The notes under the pieces: model-generated
Database searches by the model: none
Told to the model about the DNA's origin: nothing
What the model saw: the letters and a program-made list of their open reading frames with translations, nothing else
Made by a program: the position numbers and the translations under genes
Origin: CAIOTO01 sp040389165
Lineage (GTDB): Bacteria; Pseudomonadota; Alphaproteobacteria; Paracaedibacterales; CAIOTO01
Reading direction: 5' to 3'
Length of the DNA: 44,015 bases
Assembly: GCA_040389165.1 (NCBI GenBank)
Contig: JAZKAK010000020.1
Location: 1 to 44,015 of the forward strand
Shown: positions 7,422-16,122 of the stretch, piece after piece
Numbering within the stretch: the first letter of the stretch is position 1
Layout of the letters: each line of letters opens with the position of its first letter

Positions 7422-7892
7422 CGTTGATTCAGATTGCAAAAAAAGCGCTAAATCTGAACGATTTTTCCTTCTGGGAACATCAATATGTTCCACATGCGAT
7501 GATGTTTCACGTGGCCTAAAGGCATCGTTTCCATTTCCAAGCTCTTGTTCTATTGCACGCATAAAGCTTTCTAATAGGGGGGCGAAACCGCATGCACGTG
7601 CGGCCTCTGCAAACAGATCAGAACCTGCTTGCGTCAACATCAATTCGTTCATTTGATATTCTAATATCTCAGCGATTTTCATAGCATTATTTTCGCAGTT
7701 AGTTTTAAAGGCGTTTTTTAAATCTTCATAAGCTTCTTCACCTGGCTCAACGAGATGGATTTTTGAAATTTGGGATGGTTGATAGGGCTGTTCATTATCA
7801 AAATCTGCAGGCCAACCATAATCCATAGCCATTGTTGCATGTGTGAAGGCGGCAGAAAAAGCCGTTAATAACATCCATTTTCTTAACATCAT
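7410..7892 (-). CDS. Small secreted protein, unknown family
   Basis: A 160-residue protein with a clear signal peptide (LLTAFSAAFTHATMA, cleavage near residue 22). The mature part is acidic and mostly helical in composition, with only two cysteines (in TNCENNAM and AACGFAP) and a basic segment near the end (VPRRKNRSD). No family recognised. GGAG lies just before the double ATG start, and a promoter-like pair lies about 30-55 bases upstream. Its 3' end overlaps tsaB by 12 bases on the other strand. A periplasmic or exported role is inference. Confidence 0.65.
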   Translation of the reverse strand: MMLRKWMLLTAFSAAFTHATMAMDYGWPADFDNEQPYQPSQISKIHLVEPGEEAYEDLKNAFKTNCENNAMKIAEILEYQMNELMLTQAGSDLFAEAARACGFAPLLESFMRAIEQELGNGNDAFRPRETSSHVEHIDVPRRKNRSDLALFLQSESTSPH

Positions 7893-7917
7893 TCTATCTC
7901 CGTATGTCTATGTATGC

Positions 7918-7947
7918 AGTATAAAAGATATAATTTTATTATTGCAA
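7918..7947 (-). promoter_or_regulatory. Promoter for the secreted-protein gene 7410-7892
   Basis: On the minus strand TTGCAA (7942-7947), an 18-bp spacer, then TATACT (7918-7923), placing the start of transcription about 20 bases before the ATG. Confidence 0.45.
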
Positions 7948-8046
7948 CATAATATTATTAAATGTAAAAAATATTTTATTGTTAACACTTAATTAACTTT
8001 TTGCTGATAGTGTTGCCTTATAACTTAATTTTAACAGGAGATTATT

Positions 8047-8478
8047 ATGAATTTTAAAAAATATGCCGTTGCATTTGCGCTCGGTTTTTTTGCGTTATCG
8101 ACCAATGGAAATGCTGCAGAGTGCCCAGTTGGCAAAGATAATACAGGGAAAAGGTGCCAGCGGGCTGCCCAGGATTTAGAAACGTTATCTGAGACTGAAC
8201 AAAAGAATGAAAGAAATGAAAAAGTTATTAAATACAAAGAACTATTTTACGGAGATTCACCTTGCGTTGGCATTAGAGGTACCAACAAAGTGCATGCGCG
8301 TTGCGATGAACTTGAACCAAAGCAGTGTGCAGCAGAACCTACAAGCTGCAGATGGAGCAAAAGCGATGAGGAATGTGTGCCTATTAATAAAGCAAAAATT
8401 AACTTTGCGTGCTTAGATACACCTGCTCCGAGGGGATCCGCCGTTTCTGATGTTCAATCAGGTGATTCCGGAGCTTAA
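8047..8478 (+). CDS. Small secreted cysteine-rich protein
   Basis: A 143-residue protein with a signal peptide (AVAFALGFFALSTNGNA, cleavage near residue 23) and AGGAG at good distance before the ATG. The mature part has eight cysteines, an even number consistent with four disulfides; the block RCDELEPKQC, TSCRWSKSDEECVP contains a C-x-W-x6-C unit reminiscent of eukaryotic extracellular cysteine modules. That resemblance is only a pattern. The tail (about 20 residues) is Ser/Gly/Ala-rich. It is followed by a terminator hairpin. Probably exported; function unknown. The repeat protein at 1356 also has an eight-cysteine head, but I cannot align the two. Confidence 0.68.
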   Translation: MNFKKYAVAFALGFFALSTNGNAAECPVGKDNTGKRCQRAAQDLETLSETEQKNERNEKVIKYKELFYGDSPCVGIRGTNKVHARCDELEPKQCAAEPTSCRWSKSDEECVPINKAKINFACLDTPAPRGSAVSDVQSGDSGA

Positions 8479-8522
8479 TTTAAAACGTAATATACGCATC
8501 ATGAATCAATCGATTTAGATAA

Positions 8523-8559
8523 GAAGAGAAAGGGCTGAGTAAGATCAGCCTTTTCTTGT
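8523..8559 (+). terminator. Rho-independent terminator after the Cys-rich secreted protein
   Basis: GAAAGGGCTGA - loop - TCAGCCTTTTC forms an 11-bp stem with one G-U pair, followed by TTGTATT. It lies about 50 bp after the stop at 8478. Confidence 0.6.
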
Positions 8560-8577
8560 ATTGCCGTCAACAGCATG

Positions 8578-8732
8578 CTACCCGTCACTTTTTGTCACTC
8601 CACCCTTGTCATTCCCGCGGAGGCGGGAATCCAGAAAAGCCCCTTTAAAAACCGTGAGTTTGGGGAGAGCTAAACAGCCTGGATCCCCGCCTCCGCGGGA
8701 ATGACAGTAAGAAAAATAAAAGTGACGGGTAG
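8578..8732. mobile_element. 155-bp miniature element with 15-bp inverted repeats and an internal REP doublet
   Basis: The ends are a perfect 15-bp inverted repeat: CTACCCGTCACTTTT on the left and its complement on the right. The element is flanked by AGCATG direct repeats (8572-8577 and 8733-8738), a plausible 6-bp target duplication. Inside are two inverted REP palindromes (8608-8634 and 8679-8705). No coding capacity. A second right end lies at 1-49. Confidence 0.75.
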
Positions 8733-8763
8733 AGCATGCGTCAACAGTTAAAATGATTGTATA

Positions 8764-8875
8764 TGTTTGTCATTACGAACTCTTGCTTATGTGCTCTCGT
8801 CTTTGCGAACCCTTGAGCATGTGCTCCCATCATTACGAACTCTTGAAAAGGGTGTGGCAATCCAGAGTTTTTCTT
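8764..8875. repeat. Degenerate direct repeats between element and glyS
   Basis: The motif CATTACGAACTCTTG occurs twice, with a diverged third version (TCTTTGCGAACCCTTG) between, at a spacing of about 35 bp. The last ends in AAAAGGGTGTGGCAATCCAG. This looks like a further REP type, and it reaches the stop codon of truncated glyS. Confidence 0.6.
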
Positions 8876-8885
8876 TCTGGATAAA

Positions 8886-10589
8886 CTATGAGTTTCCTAT
8901 TTCCAATGCGTGAATTTGACGCGCGATTTCCCACATATTTGTTGGGCGCACGTTTTCGCCTAAATTATCCAAGACAGCATCGACAATTTCACGGGCATAA
9001 CGATCACGCACATATACATTAAATCTAAGCTGTATAAATGCGAGCACGTCATCAGTCGTTGTGTGCGAGAGCATGATGTTTTGTTCTTTATACGCCTCGA
9101 TCGCATTTTCGATCCAATCAACGAGTTCAACATCGTCTGCCTCGGCCTCGACAATTAAGCGGATAATGCCAAGGGCAGTGCGACGGATGGCAAGCGGATC
9201 TTTTGATCCTGTTGGCTTAATACCCGATCCTAAAAAACCCACGAGTGTATCGATTTTATCGATGAGTGCAAGTGAACGGCTAGCAGGGCTCGTTGGTGTG
9301 GTCTTGCTTGGCCCCAGGGGTTGATAATACTCTTCAAGTGCTAAGGCGACCTCTGGACCCTCGCCTTGAAGTGTTGCATAAATGCGTCCCATAATTCCTT
9401 GTAATTCAGGAAACTCACCAACCATATGCGTTACAAGATCGCTTTTGCATAAGAAAGCGGCTCGTTTAACCGATTCATCTGCGGCAACAGCTTCAAGCCG
9501 GCGTACTTTATCACCGACTGAGCCAAGCTTTTCATGGAATATAATTGCATCAAGTTTTTTGACCAAATCAGTGAGCAATATGGCGCGATCCGTTTCATAA
9601 AAGAAAGATGCATCGCTGAGACGGGCACGCAGAACGCGCTCAAATCCATCAAGCATGAGGCGATTATGTGGCTGTGCCGGTACATTCGTGATCACCCCAA
9701 AATAAGGTGCAATAGTACCGTCTTTTGTGCGTAACGTAAAATATTTCTGGTGAACACGCATAGACGTTGATAAAACTTCTGCCGGTAAATGCATAAATGC
9801 TTCGTTAATCGTACCGAGATGAGCATAAGGAAAATCAACAAGGCCTGTGACTTCGTCTAATAATGTTTCATCTTCTTGAATCACAAGCTTTTTGACCGAT
9901 GCTGCGTCCGACATAGCTTGCCATACGGCTGCGCGACGTTCTTCAAAATCGACAATAACGTTGGCTGCACGTAATTGATCTGTGTATTGCCATATTCCGG
10001 TTAATTGAATTGATTTTGGTTTTAAAAATCGATGACCAAACGTTTTGTTGTTTGTGATTAGATCAAGTCCTTTTACTGGAAAAGAGATTGTTTGCTCTTC
10101 CCAATGTGCGTTTAATACCACCGTAATTGCACGAATTGGGCGAATCCATGAACGTGTAAAATCATTGGTGGCGGGATTGTGCCAACGCATGGATTTTGGC
10201 CATGGCATTTTATCAAGGAAGTCATGCAGTAGGTCAGGCAGCATCGATTCAACAGGGCGTCCGTCTGTGACTATATTTGCATAATAGTAACCATCGCGTT
10301 TTGCCAACTGAACAAGTGTCATTCCAGTAGATTTTAAAAATCCAGAGATTGCTGCCTCAGGTGCATCTATACGGGGGCCACGGCGTTCTTCTGTTATTTG
10401 ACTCGTGTATTCAGGTAACCCTTTTGCGAATAGTGCAAGTCGTTGCGGCGCAATATAGCTGCCTGATTCGGTGAACGTAAGGCCTTGTTCACTTAGCAGT
10501 ACGGACAACAACGTTTTGCTATTTGTTAGCGCTGCACGTTGCATGCGTGCTGGAATTTCTTCGCTGTAGATTTCGATCAGTAGATCCAT
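8886..10589 (-). CDS. glyS: Glycyl-tRNA synthetase beta subunit, C-terminally shortened
   Basis: The beta chain of the alpha2-beta2 glycyl-tRNA synthetase; it binds tRNA(Gly) and supports the alpha-chain catalytic site. The start MDLLIEIYSEEIPARMQ and later MRWHNPATNDFTRSWIRPIR, PAEVLSTSMRVHQKYF and LIDKIDTLVGFLGSGIKPTGSKDPLAIRR (given here in two family-diagnostic blocks, LIDKIDTLVGFL and PTGSKDPLAIRR) are typical. The protein is only 567 residues, whereas the family is usually near 690. It stops after WEIARQIHALEIGNS, so roughly the last 110-120 residues, the DALR-type anticodon-binding region, are missing. No remnant follows; the next bases are repeats. It is 46 bp downstream of glyQ and clearly cotranscribed. 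It may be functional or an assembly or recent deletion product. Confidence 0.88.
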   Translation of the reverse strand: MDLLIEIYSEEIPARMQRAALTNSKTLLSVLLSEQGLTFTESGSYIAPQRLALFAKGLPEYTSQITEERRGPRIDAPEAAISGFLKSTGMTLVQLAKRDGYYYANIVTDGRPVESMLPDLLHDFLDKMPWPKSMRWHNPATNDFTRSWIRPIRAITVVLNAHWEEQTISFPVKGLDLITNNKTFGHRFLKPKSIQLTGIWQYTDQLRAANVIVDFEERRAAVWQAMSDAASVKKLVIQEDETLLDEVTGLVDFPYAHLGTINEAFMHLPAEVLSTSMRVHQKYFTLRTKDGTIAPYFGVITNVPAQPHNRLMLDGFERVLRARLSDASFFYETDRAILLTDLVKKLDAIIFHEKLGSVGDKVRRLEAVAADESVKRAAFLCKSDLVTHMVGEFPELQGIMGRIYATLQGEGPEVALALEEYYQPLGPSKTTPTSPASRSLALIDKIDTLVGFLGSGIKPTGSKDPLAIRRTALGIIRLIVEAEADDVELVDWIENAIEAYKEQNIMLSHTTTDDVLAFIQLRFNVYVRDRYAREIVDAVLDNLGENVRPTNMWEIARQIHALEIGNS

Positions 10590-10635
10590 GTTTTTTCCAC
10601 TTTACTGTGTAGGTTGTGATGATGAGGATGGCAAA

Positions 10636-11490
10636 TTAAGAGGCGATCCACGCCTGGCAACATTTTTGAGCCAATGCACGAACGCGGCTAATGTACCCTG
10701 CACGCTCAGTCACCGAAATCACGCCGCGCGCATCAAGTAAGTTGAACGTATGGTTTGCTTTTACGCACTGCTCATACGCTGGCAAGATCAATGATCGTTC
10801 AAGCAGTTTATCGCATTCCAATTCATGTCCGTGAAAGTTGTGAAAAAGACCATCCGTTGATGCGACTTCAAAATTATAGGCTGAAAACTCACGCTCAGCA
10901 CGTAAAAATACATCGCCATAGGTAAGTTTTCCGGGCCCTTCTAGGCCGTTCCAATTAAGGGCAAAGTGATTGTCGACGCCTTGTACAAAGGTGGCGATGC
11001 GCTCAAGTCCATAGGTGATTTCTACCGGAACTGGATTACATTCAATGCCGCCAACTTGTTGAAAATACGTATATTGTGTGATTTCCATTCCATCGCACCA
11101 CACTTCCCAACCAAGGCCAGCGGCACCAAGGGATGGATTTTCCCAGTCATCCTCAACAAAACGGATGTCATGTTCGGCAAGATTCAATCCAATTGCTTCG
11201 AGGCTTTTAAGATAGAGCGCTTGAGGGTCAGCAGGTGATGGTTTTAGAATAACTTGAAATTGATAATATTGTTGCGTGCGATTTGGATTTTCACCATAGC
11301 GACCATCATTTGGACGACGGCATGGCTGGACAAAGGCAGCGTTCCATGTGTCTGGCCCAAGTGCACGGAGCGTCGTTGCCGGGTGTGAGGTGCCTGCGCC
11401 AACTTCGGTGTCATACGGTTGCAAAATAACACAGCCTTGTGCGGCCCAGAATCGCTGTAAGTCAAAGATAATGTCTTGAAATGATTTCAT
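10636..11490 (-). CDS. glyQ: Glycyl-tRNA synthetase alpha subunit
   Basis: The catalytic alpha chain (284 residues, normal length) of the bacterial heterotetrameric enzyme that charges tRNA(Gly). Diagnostic segments include FQDIIFDLQRFWAAQGC, LQPYDTEVGAGTSHPATTL, the arginine-containing class II core FVQPCRRPNDGRYGENPNR, and LGWEVWCDGMEITQYTYFQQ (class II fold, about residues 125-145). First gene of the glyQ-glyS unit. The ATG at 11490 gives the usual N-terminus. Confidence 0.96.
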   Translation of the reverse strand: MKSFQDIIFDLQRFWAAQGCVILQPYDTEVGAGTSHPATTLRALGPDTWNAAFVQPCRRPNDGRYGENPNRTQQYYQFQVILKPSPADPQALYLKSLEAIGLNLAEHDIRFVEDDWENPSLGAAGLGWEVWCDGMEITQYTYFQQVGGIECNPVPVEITYGLERIATFVQGVDNHFALNWNGLEGPGKLTYGDVFLRAEREFSAYNFEVASTDGLFHNFHGHELECDKLLERSLILPAYEQCVKANHTFNLLDARGVISVTERAGYISRVRALAQKCCQAWIAS

Positions 11491-11714
11491 GAAAATACGT
11501 GTCGTTTGTTTTGTAAATGGATTCTATCACGATAGATTGCCTTGTCATAGAGTGTTATCTATGGCTCTTTTGTTTTTGCTTTTGGTGTATGTTTAAAATA
11601 GCATTAATACTTTATGAAACTTTCTTCAGATACCATAGTGTATGATTCTTGCTATTAGCTGTGCCCAGGAGGATAATTTTTATTAATCATGCTTTTATTA
11701 AATAGGATTATATT

Positions 11715-14210
11715 ATGAAATCTACGTCGTTATTTTCAAAGATCGCCACCACTCTCTTGCTGACGGGCGCCTCCCACACGCTTGCTTATTCAGCTTCATT
11801 TTTGGCTTCATTGCCAGAAGGAGATGTGCAGAGTAGTGCTTCAACTGCAGGTGCAGCGCAGATACATAAACAGCGTGTTACAAAGGACAACCTCTCCAAA
11901 ACTATTTCTTTGGCTGAGGGCGGAGATAATAATGCAGCGTGTGAATTAATACATTTTTATGCGAATTCGGGTGATCGAGGGCAGCTAAGTGTGTGGGCTG
12001 CTAAAGTTGCAGAAAGTGGCGACAAAAAAGCGCAATATAATGTTGGCTCTTTCTATGCTTATAACAGAATTGTGCAAAGCGATAAAAAAGCAGCAGAATT
12101 TTTCGCATTATCTGCAAATCAAGATCATCCAAAAGCCCTGTATGCCTTAGCGTTGTGTTACAGAAAAGGTGCAGGTGTTGCTAAATCTTTTAGTACAGCG
12201 ATTAATCTATACACACGCGCAGCGACGTTAAATGAACCAAATTCGCTGTATGCATTAGGTGAAATACACAGAATTAACGGTGAATATGAGAACGCCCGTT
12301 CATGTTTTGAGCAATCTGTAGAATTAGGTAATGACTGGGGGCAGTATGGCTTGGGACGATTCTATTTAGAAGGGTTCGTCGGAGAGGGGCATGCACGTGA
12401 TGCTTTAAGACTGCTTGAGCTATCAGCGCAACAAAAGACACTAAAACCTACTGACAGTGGGAATGTGAGAGCAAAAGTCTTATTGGGGGATTATTACCGG
12501 CGCGCTTACACACGTGAAGCATTAGCTTTGCAAGCCCTAGTTGATGAGCAGGTATGCCCAGAAACAAACGATTTAGCTGACATATTGAAACGTTTACATG
12601 ACAATGCGACATTTTTCCGATTGGCTGTGGGGTGGTATGCATCTGCTGGAGACGAAGCAGAGGCTCGCTATAAACTGCATGGTTTTAGAGAAATAAAACT
12701 TAATGTGCCTATGCCAGATGAACGTGCGTATGTATCATCTAATTCCTATCCATTTCGTGCAAATGCAGACCAATCATCCTGCACAAAAGTTGATCAGGCC
12801 GCCTTTTTTCCGCTGCATTCTGATGGTGCTTTGTTCCCGCGAGCTGTTTCTGCGATGGATACATTCATCACGCTCTCAGAAGAAGAGCTGCGTGTGTGTG
12901 TTGCTGAACTTACGTTTACATACAGTGAGCTGTTAGGGTCGAGAATGACTCTTTATTCGGCTGATCAATCGCTGGAGAGCCTTAAATGTATGTATTGGAA
13001 GAAAATTGGCAACACAGCCTATAATGCAAATCTAATTCTGGCTGCTGACGGCGGAGACGTCGAGTCGCGATACATTTTGGGAATGAAGTATCTTCAAGGC
13101 AATGAAATTGCACGAAATGAACCTGAGGCGGTACGATACTTAGCAATGTCTGCTGAGCAGAATTATTCAAAAGCGCAGTATGCTTTGGCGATATGTCATA
13201 TTTTGGGGTTAGGCGTTGAAGCCAAGGACACGGAAGCTGCTGTCGCTTTGTTGCAAAAGGCGGCAGAGCAAGAAGATAGTTGGGCTCAATATTACTTGGG
13301 CGTATGTTACTTCAAAGGCATTGGCACACCTGCGAATGAAGCAGAGGCAAAACGGTTGTTTCAACGTATTGCCACTAAAAGCAATGCAGCAGGCTATTTT
13401 CTGGATGAAATAAAACTTCAAAGAGCAGATCGTGAAGATTTTTTTGGTTTACAAACGGCTGCCGAACGAGGTGACTTGGATGTGCATTATAAATTGGGTA
13501 TTTCTTATTTGAATGGATACGGCGTTGAGCAAAACGTGACAGAGGCCGCGCGTTATTTTGAGCTAGCCACAACAGAAGAAAATCTTGCTGCCTATTGCAG
13601 ACTCGCTGTTTTGTTAAGAGATGGATCAGGTGTTGCTAAAGACGAAGCACGTGCTCGAAGATTGCTGGAATATGTTCTGAGTATAGAAAAATTTTCGTTT
13701 GCCTATGAAGAACTTGCCGTTTTCTATGAAAAAGGCTTAGGGGTTCCTGCGGATAGTTTGCATGCGCACTGGTTATTATCAAATGCCAGTAAGAACCATG
13801 ATGAATCTCTGGGTAGGTACGCGAAAATGATTTTTGCAGAAGACAGTCTTATTAGGGCGAGTGCGGGGGACAGAACTGCTCAAGCTATCGTGTCGCAACT
13901 GTATAAATCCGCTGATTCGTATTATGGATTATCTGTAGAACGTGCACATATTTGGGGGCAACGATGTAAAACGTCAATGTACATGATTGATGGTGTTTGT
14001 ACGGAAATGCAGAAAAGTGAAAAATCTTATTTTTCAGGTCAAATGGGCAGGCAAACGAGCCAGCCAGCAGTGAGTACGGAGGATCGATTCGCTGCGAATG
14101 CGGGAGCCGCTGCATATTCGCAATTCGGGTGGGGTGGAATGGATGATCGTTTCTTGCAAGGTGTATACACGAGAGCTGGGGATGATTATACCAAGTTCAC
14201 TAAAGATTGA
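11715..14210 (+). CDS. Secreted Sel1-like repeat protein
   Basis: An 831-residue protein with a signal peptide (about residues 1-27, TTLLLTGASHTLAYSA). Two blocks of Sel1-like helical repeats, about ten in all, lie at residues 95-330 and 440-690: examples are AQYNVGSFYAYN, ALYALALCYRKGAGV, SRYILGMKYLQG, AQYALAICHILGLGVE and AQYYLGVCYFKGIGT. A non-repeat insert of about 110 residues separates the blocks. Sel1 repeats scaffold protein-protein contacts; secreted ones in intracellular bacteria often act on the host, which is inference here. The last seven codons (YTKFTKD) and the stop lie inside a miniature element (14189-14311), so the original C-terminus was probably replaced. No operon partner. 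Confidence 0.88.
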   Translation: MKSTSLFSKIATTLLLTGASHTLAYSASFLASLPEGDVQSSASTAGAAQIHKQRVTKDNLSKTISLAEGGDNNAACELIHFYANSGDRGQLSVWAAKVAESGDKKAQYNVGSFYAYNRIVQSDKKAAEFFALSANQDHPKALYALALCYRKGAGVAKSFSTAINLYTRAATLNEPNSLYALGEIHRINGEYENARSCFEQSVELGNDWGQYGLGRFYLEGFVGEGHARDALRLLELSAQQKTLKPTDSGNVRAKVLLGDYYRRAYTREALALQALVDEQVCPETNDLADILKRLHDNATFFRLAVGWYASAGDEAEARYKLHGFREIKLNVPMPDERAYVSSNSYPFRANADQSSCTKVDQAAFFPLHSDGALFPRAVSAMDTFITLSEEELRVCVAELTFTYSELLGSRMTLYSADQSLESLKCMYWKKIGNTAYNANLILAADGGDVESRYILGMKYLQGNEIARNEPEAVRYLAMSAEQNYSKAQYALAICHILGLGVEAKDTEAAVALLQKAAEQEDSWAQYYLGVCYFKGIGTPANEAEAKRLFQRIATKSNAAGYFLDEIKLQRADREDFFGLQTAAERGDLDVHYKLGISYLNGYGVEQNVTEAARYFELATTEENLAAYCRLAVLLRDGSGVAKDEARARRLLEYVLSIEKFSFAYEELAVFYEKGLGVPADSLHAHWLLSNASKNHDESLGRYAKMIFAEDSLIRASAGDRTAQAIVSQLYKSADSYYGLSVERAHIWGQRCKTSMYMIDGVCTEMQKSEKSYFSGQMGRQTSQPAVSTEDRFAANAGAAAYSQFGWGGMDDRFLQGVYTRAGDDYTKFTKD

Positions 14211-14311
14211 TTGATGCAGCCTTCCGCGAGGTCTGCGCTGCTCATTTACGTCAGTAAACTCTGCTGCTCGAATCTTGAAGACTTACCACTCAAACTTTTT
14301 TGAAAATGGTA
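14189..14311 (-). mobile_element. 123-bp miniature element, copy 2 (in the 3' end of the Sel1 gene)
   Basis: TACCAAGTTCACTAAAG... to ...TGAAAATGGTA, flanked by TTA on both sides (14186-14188 and 14312-14314). It is the near-identical inverse of copy 1 (2630-2751). It supplies the stop codon of the upstream gene. Confidence 0.82.
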
Positions 14312-14336
14312 TTATTAAACCGATGGGGTAGCGTAA

Positions 14337-14459
14337 TACCATTTTCACTAACTTTCAATTAGTGCAGTCCTCTGCAATATCTCTGTTGCTCATGTACAAG
14401 TGTACACTGCGCACCTCGAATTTTGATGTCTTACTACTCAAAACTTTTTGAAAACGGTA
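14337..14459 (-). mobile_element. 123-bp miniature element, copy 3
   Basis: TACCATTTTCACTAAC... to ...TTGAAAACGGTA, flanked by TAA on both sides (14334-14336 and 14460-14462). Almost identical to copy 4 (18103-18225) and a diverged relative of copies 1 and 2. It sits 25 bp from copy 2 in the same orientation. Confidence 0.85.
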
Positions 14460-14505
14460 TAAGCTGCTCGAGCTCAGTCTAGGGTCTGTATGCCGAATTG
14501 GAAAA

Positions 14506-14543
14506 CACGCAGTGCACAGAGGAGAAAAACGTGCACATTGCGT
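14506..14543. repeat. Hairpin related to the 3515-3682 element ends
   Basis: ACGCAGTGCAC and GTGCACATTGCGT form an imperfect inverted repeat around a short A/G loop. The same ACGCAGTGC / ACGTG words form the ends of the element at 3515-3682. Confidence 0.5.
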
Positions 14544-14689
14544 AAAAACCTAAGGGCATCGTTGCAATGCACAGAACCATTCTTATTGACAAATAGGTCT
14601 ATATTGGGCACATTGAAGGAGTGCTCATTAATGATTTGTTAACTCTCGTCGTCCTATATATAAATTAGAACCATTTTCGGAGTTTGTCG

Positions 14690-16111
14690 TTGCGCTATCA
14701 CTCACACATTAAACGTCATTCACATTTAGTCAGTTTATTTCTTATGATAATGGCGTGTGGTATTTCAGTTCGTGAATATCGCAAAGAACACAAATTTTTA
14801 CTAAAAATAGATCATAGTAATTCTCTGCAGGATGAAGGTTCCTTTGCGGGTGAATTTATCCCCGATTCTGATCCACTCAGTCCTGATTCATCCGATAATG
14901 AAAACATTACGCTGACGGCCAACACAACGTCAGCAGCGCCTACGCAACCTCAGATGCGCACGCTTCAATTAAGTAAAGGTGATACGTTAGAGTCTCTTTT
15001 ACTGACAGAAGCAGGTATATCGCGCGCAGATGTTGATCAAGTTATTGCTGCCGTCCAATCAAAAACAAATCTGCGTCGCATTAAAACGGGGCAGGCATTT
15101 ATTGTTACAACGCAAGCTGCAACAGAAGGGCAGCCATTCCGATTAAAGAATCTTGAATTCAATATCAGTGATAAAGCCGTTTTAATCATTACACGCACTG
15201 AACAGGGCACTTATTTGGCCAAAGTTGAATCGCTTAGTCTTAAGCCTGTTTTAAGGCGTATCGATGGTCGTATTCATTCAAGCTTCTATTCGACGGCAAT
15301 TAAACAAGGTGTACCACAAAACATTGTGCGAGAAGCCATTGCTAGTTTGACTTACGTTATGAATTTTCAACATGGCATTAAAAAAGGCGATACGTTTGAA
15401 ATTCTATTTGAAGAAAAACAAGATCGACATGGAAAAACGATAAAAACAGGCGATCTTCGTTACGTTTCTTTTACTGCGGGAAAAACGCAACATCGTATCT
15501 ATCGGCACATAAACAACGGCCTGGTCAGCTATTATGATGATAAGGGACGTAGCATTGTTAAGGGTTTACTGCAAACGCCACTTGATGCGAGTAAAATGCG
15601 CATCACATCTGGCTTTGGCATGCGTCTGCATCCGATCAAAGGGTATAACAAATACCATAAAGGTGTTGATTTGGGTGCCCCAACAGGAACAGCCATTAAA
15701 GCCGCCGGAGATGGTATTATTGTTAAATACGGTTATTACGGTGAGTATGGCAATTTTGTTAAAATTCGTCACGGCAATGGATACGAAACAGCGTACGGAC
15801 ATTTAAGCCGTTATGCACAAGGGCTTTCCGTTGGTAGTCGCGTTAAGCAAAATGAGGTCATCGGCTATGTTGGCGCAACTGGGTCGGCCACAGGGCCGCA
15901 CTTACATTTTGAAGTTATTCATAATGGGGCTAATGTTAATCCAATGTCTGTTAAGAAAATGCCAAGTGTGCAACTTGTTGGTAAAGACTTGCAAAAGTTC
16001 AATAAAGCCAAGAGTGAAATTGATACCCACTTGGTGGCGTTAACGCCGCCTAACACGATTGCTTATTTGCCGACAGACATGGCAGAGACGCAGCAACCAG
16101 TTATTGGCTAA
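14690..16111 (+). CDS. M23 family metallopeptidase (LytM-type, periplasmic)
   Basis: A 473-residue peptidoglycan endopeptidase-like protein. Residues 10-25 form an N-terminal membrane anchor (LVSLFLMIMACGISV). A LysM-like / OapA-type region (LSKGDTLESLLLTEAG) follows near residue 100, then a mixed domain and the M23 domain (about residues 300-420). Zinc ligands are visible: His323 and Asp327 in YHKGVD, and His406 in HLHF, with the catalytic His404. All are present, so it is likely active in cleaving peptide cross-links rather than a degenerate EnvC/NlpD activator. I chose TTG at 14690 because GGAG ends seven bases before it; TTG at 14684 is possible. DedA and asd follow closely. Confidence 0.9.
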   Translation: MRYHSHIKRHSHLVSLFLMIMACGISVREYRKEHKFLLKIDHSNSLQDEGSFAGEFIPDSDPLSPDSSDNENITLTANTTSAAPTQPQMRTLQLSKGDTLESLLLTEAGISRADVDQVIAAVQSKTNLRRIKTGQAFIVTTQAATEGQPFRLKNLEFNISDKAVLIITRTEQGTYLAKVESLSLKPVLRRIDGRIHSSFYSTAIKQGVPQNIVREAIASLTYVMNFQHGIKKGDTFEILFEEKQDRHGKTIKTGDLRYVSFTAGKTQHRIYRHINNGLVSYYDDKGRSIVKGLLQTPLDASKMRITSGFGMRLHPIKGYNKYHKGVDLGAPTGTAIKAAGDGIIVKYGYYGEYGNFVKIRHGNGYETAYGHLSRYAQGLSVGSRVKQNEVIGYVGATGSATGPHLHFEVIHNGANVNPMSVKKMPSVQLVGKDLQKFNKAKSEIDTHLVALTPPNTIAYLPTDMAETQQPVIG

Positions 16112-16122
16112 GGACATATTTT

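Noticed and set aside
9061..9734. Plus-strand frames opposite glyS
   Set aside because: Shadows of the glyS coding strand; checked in case they explained the missing C-terminus, but they do not.
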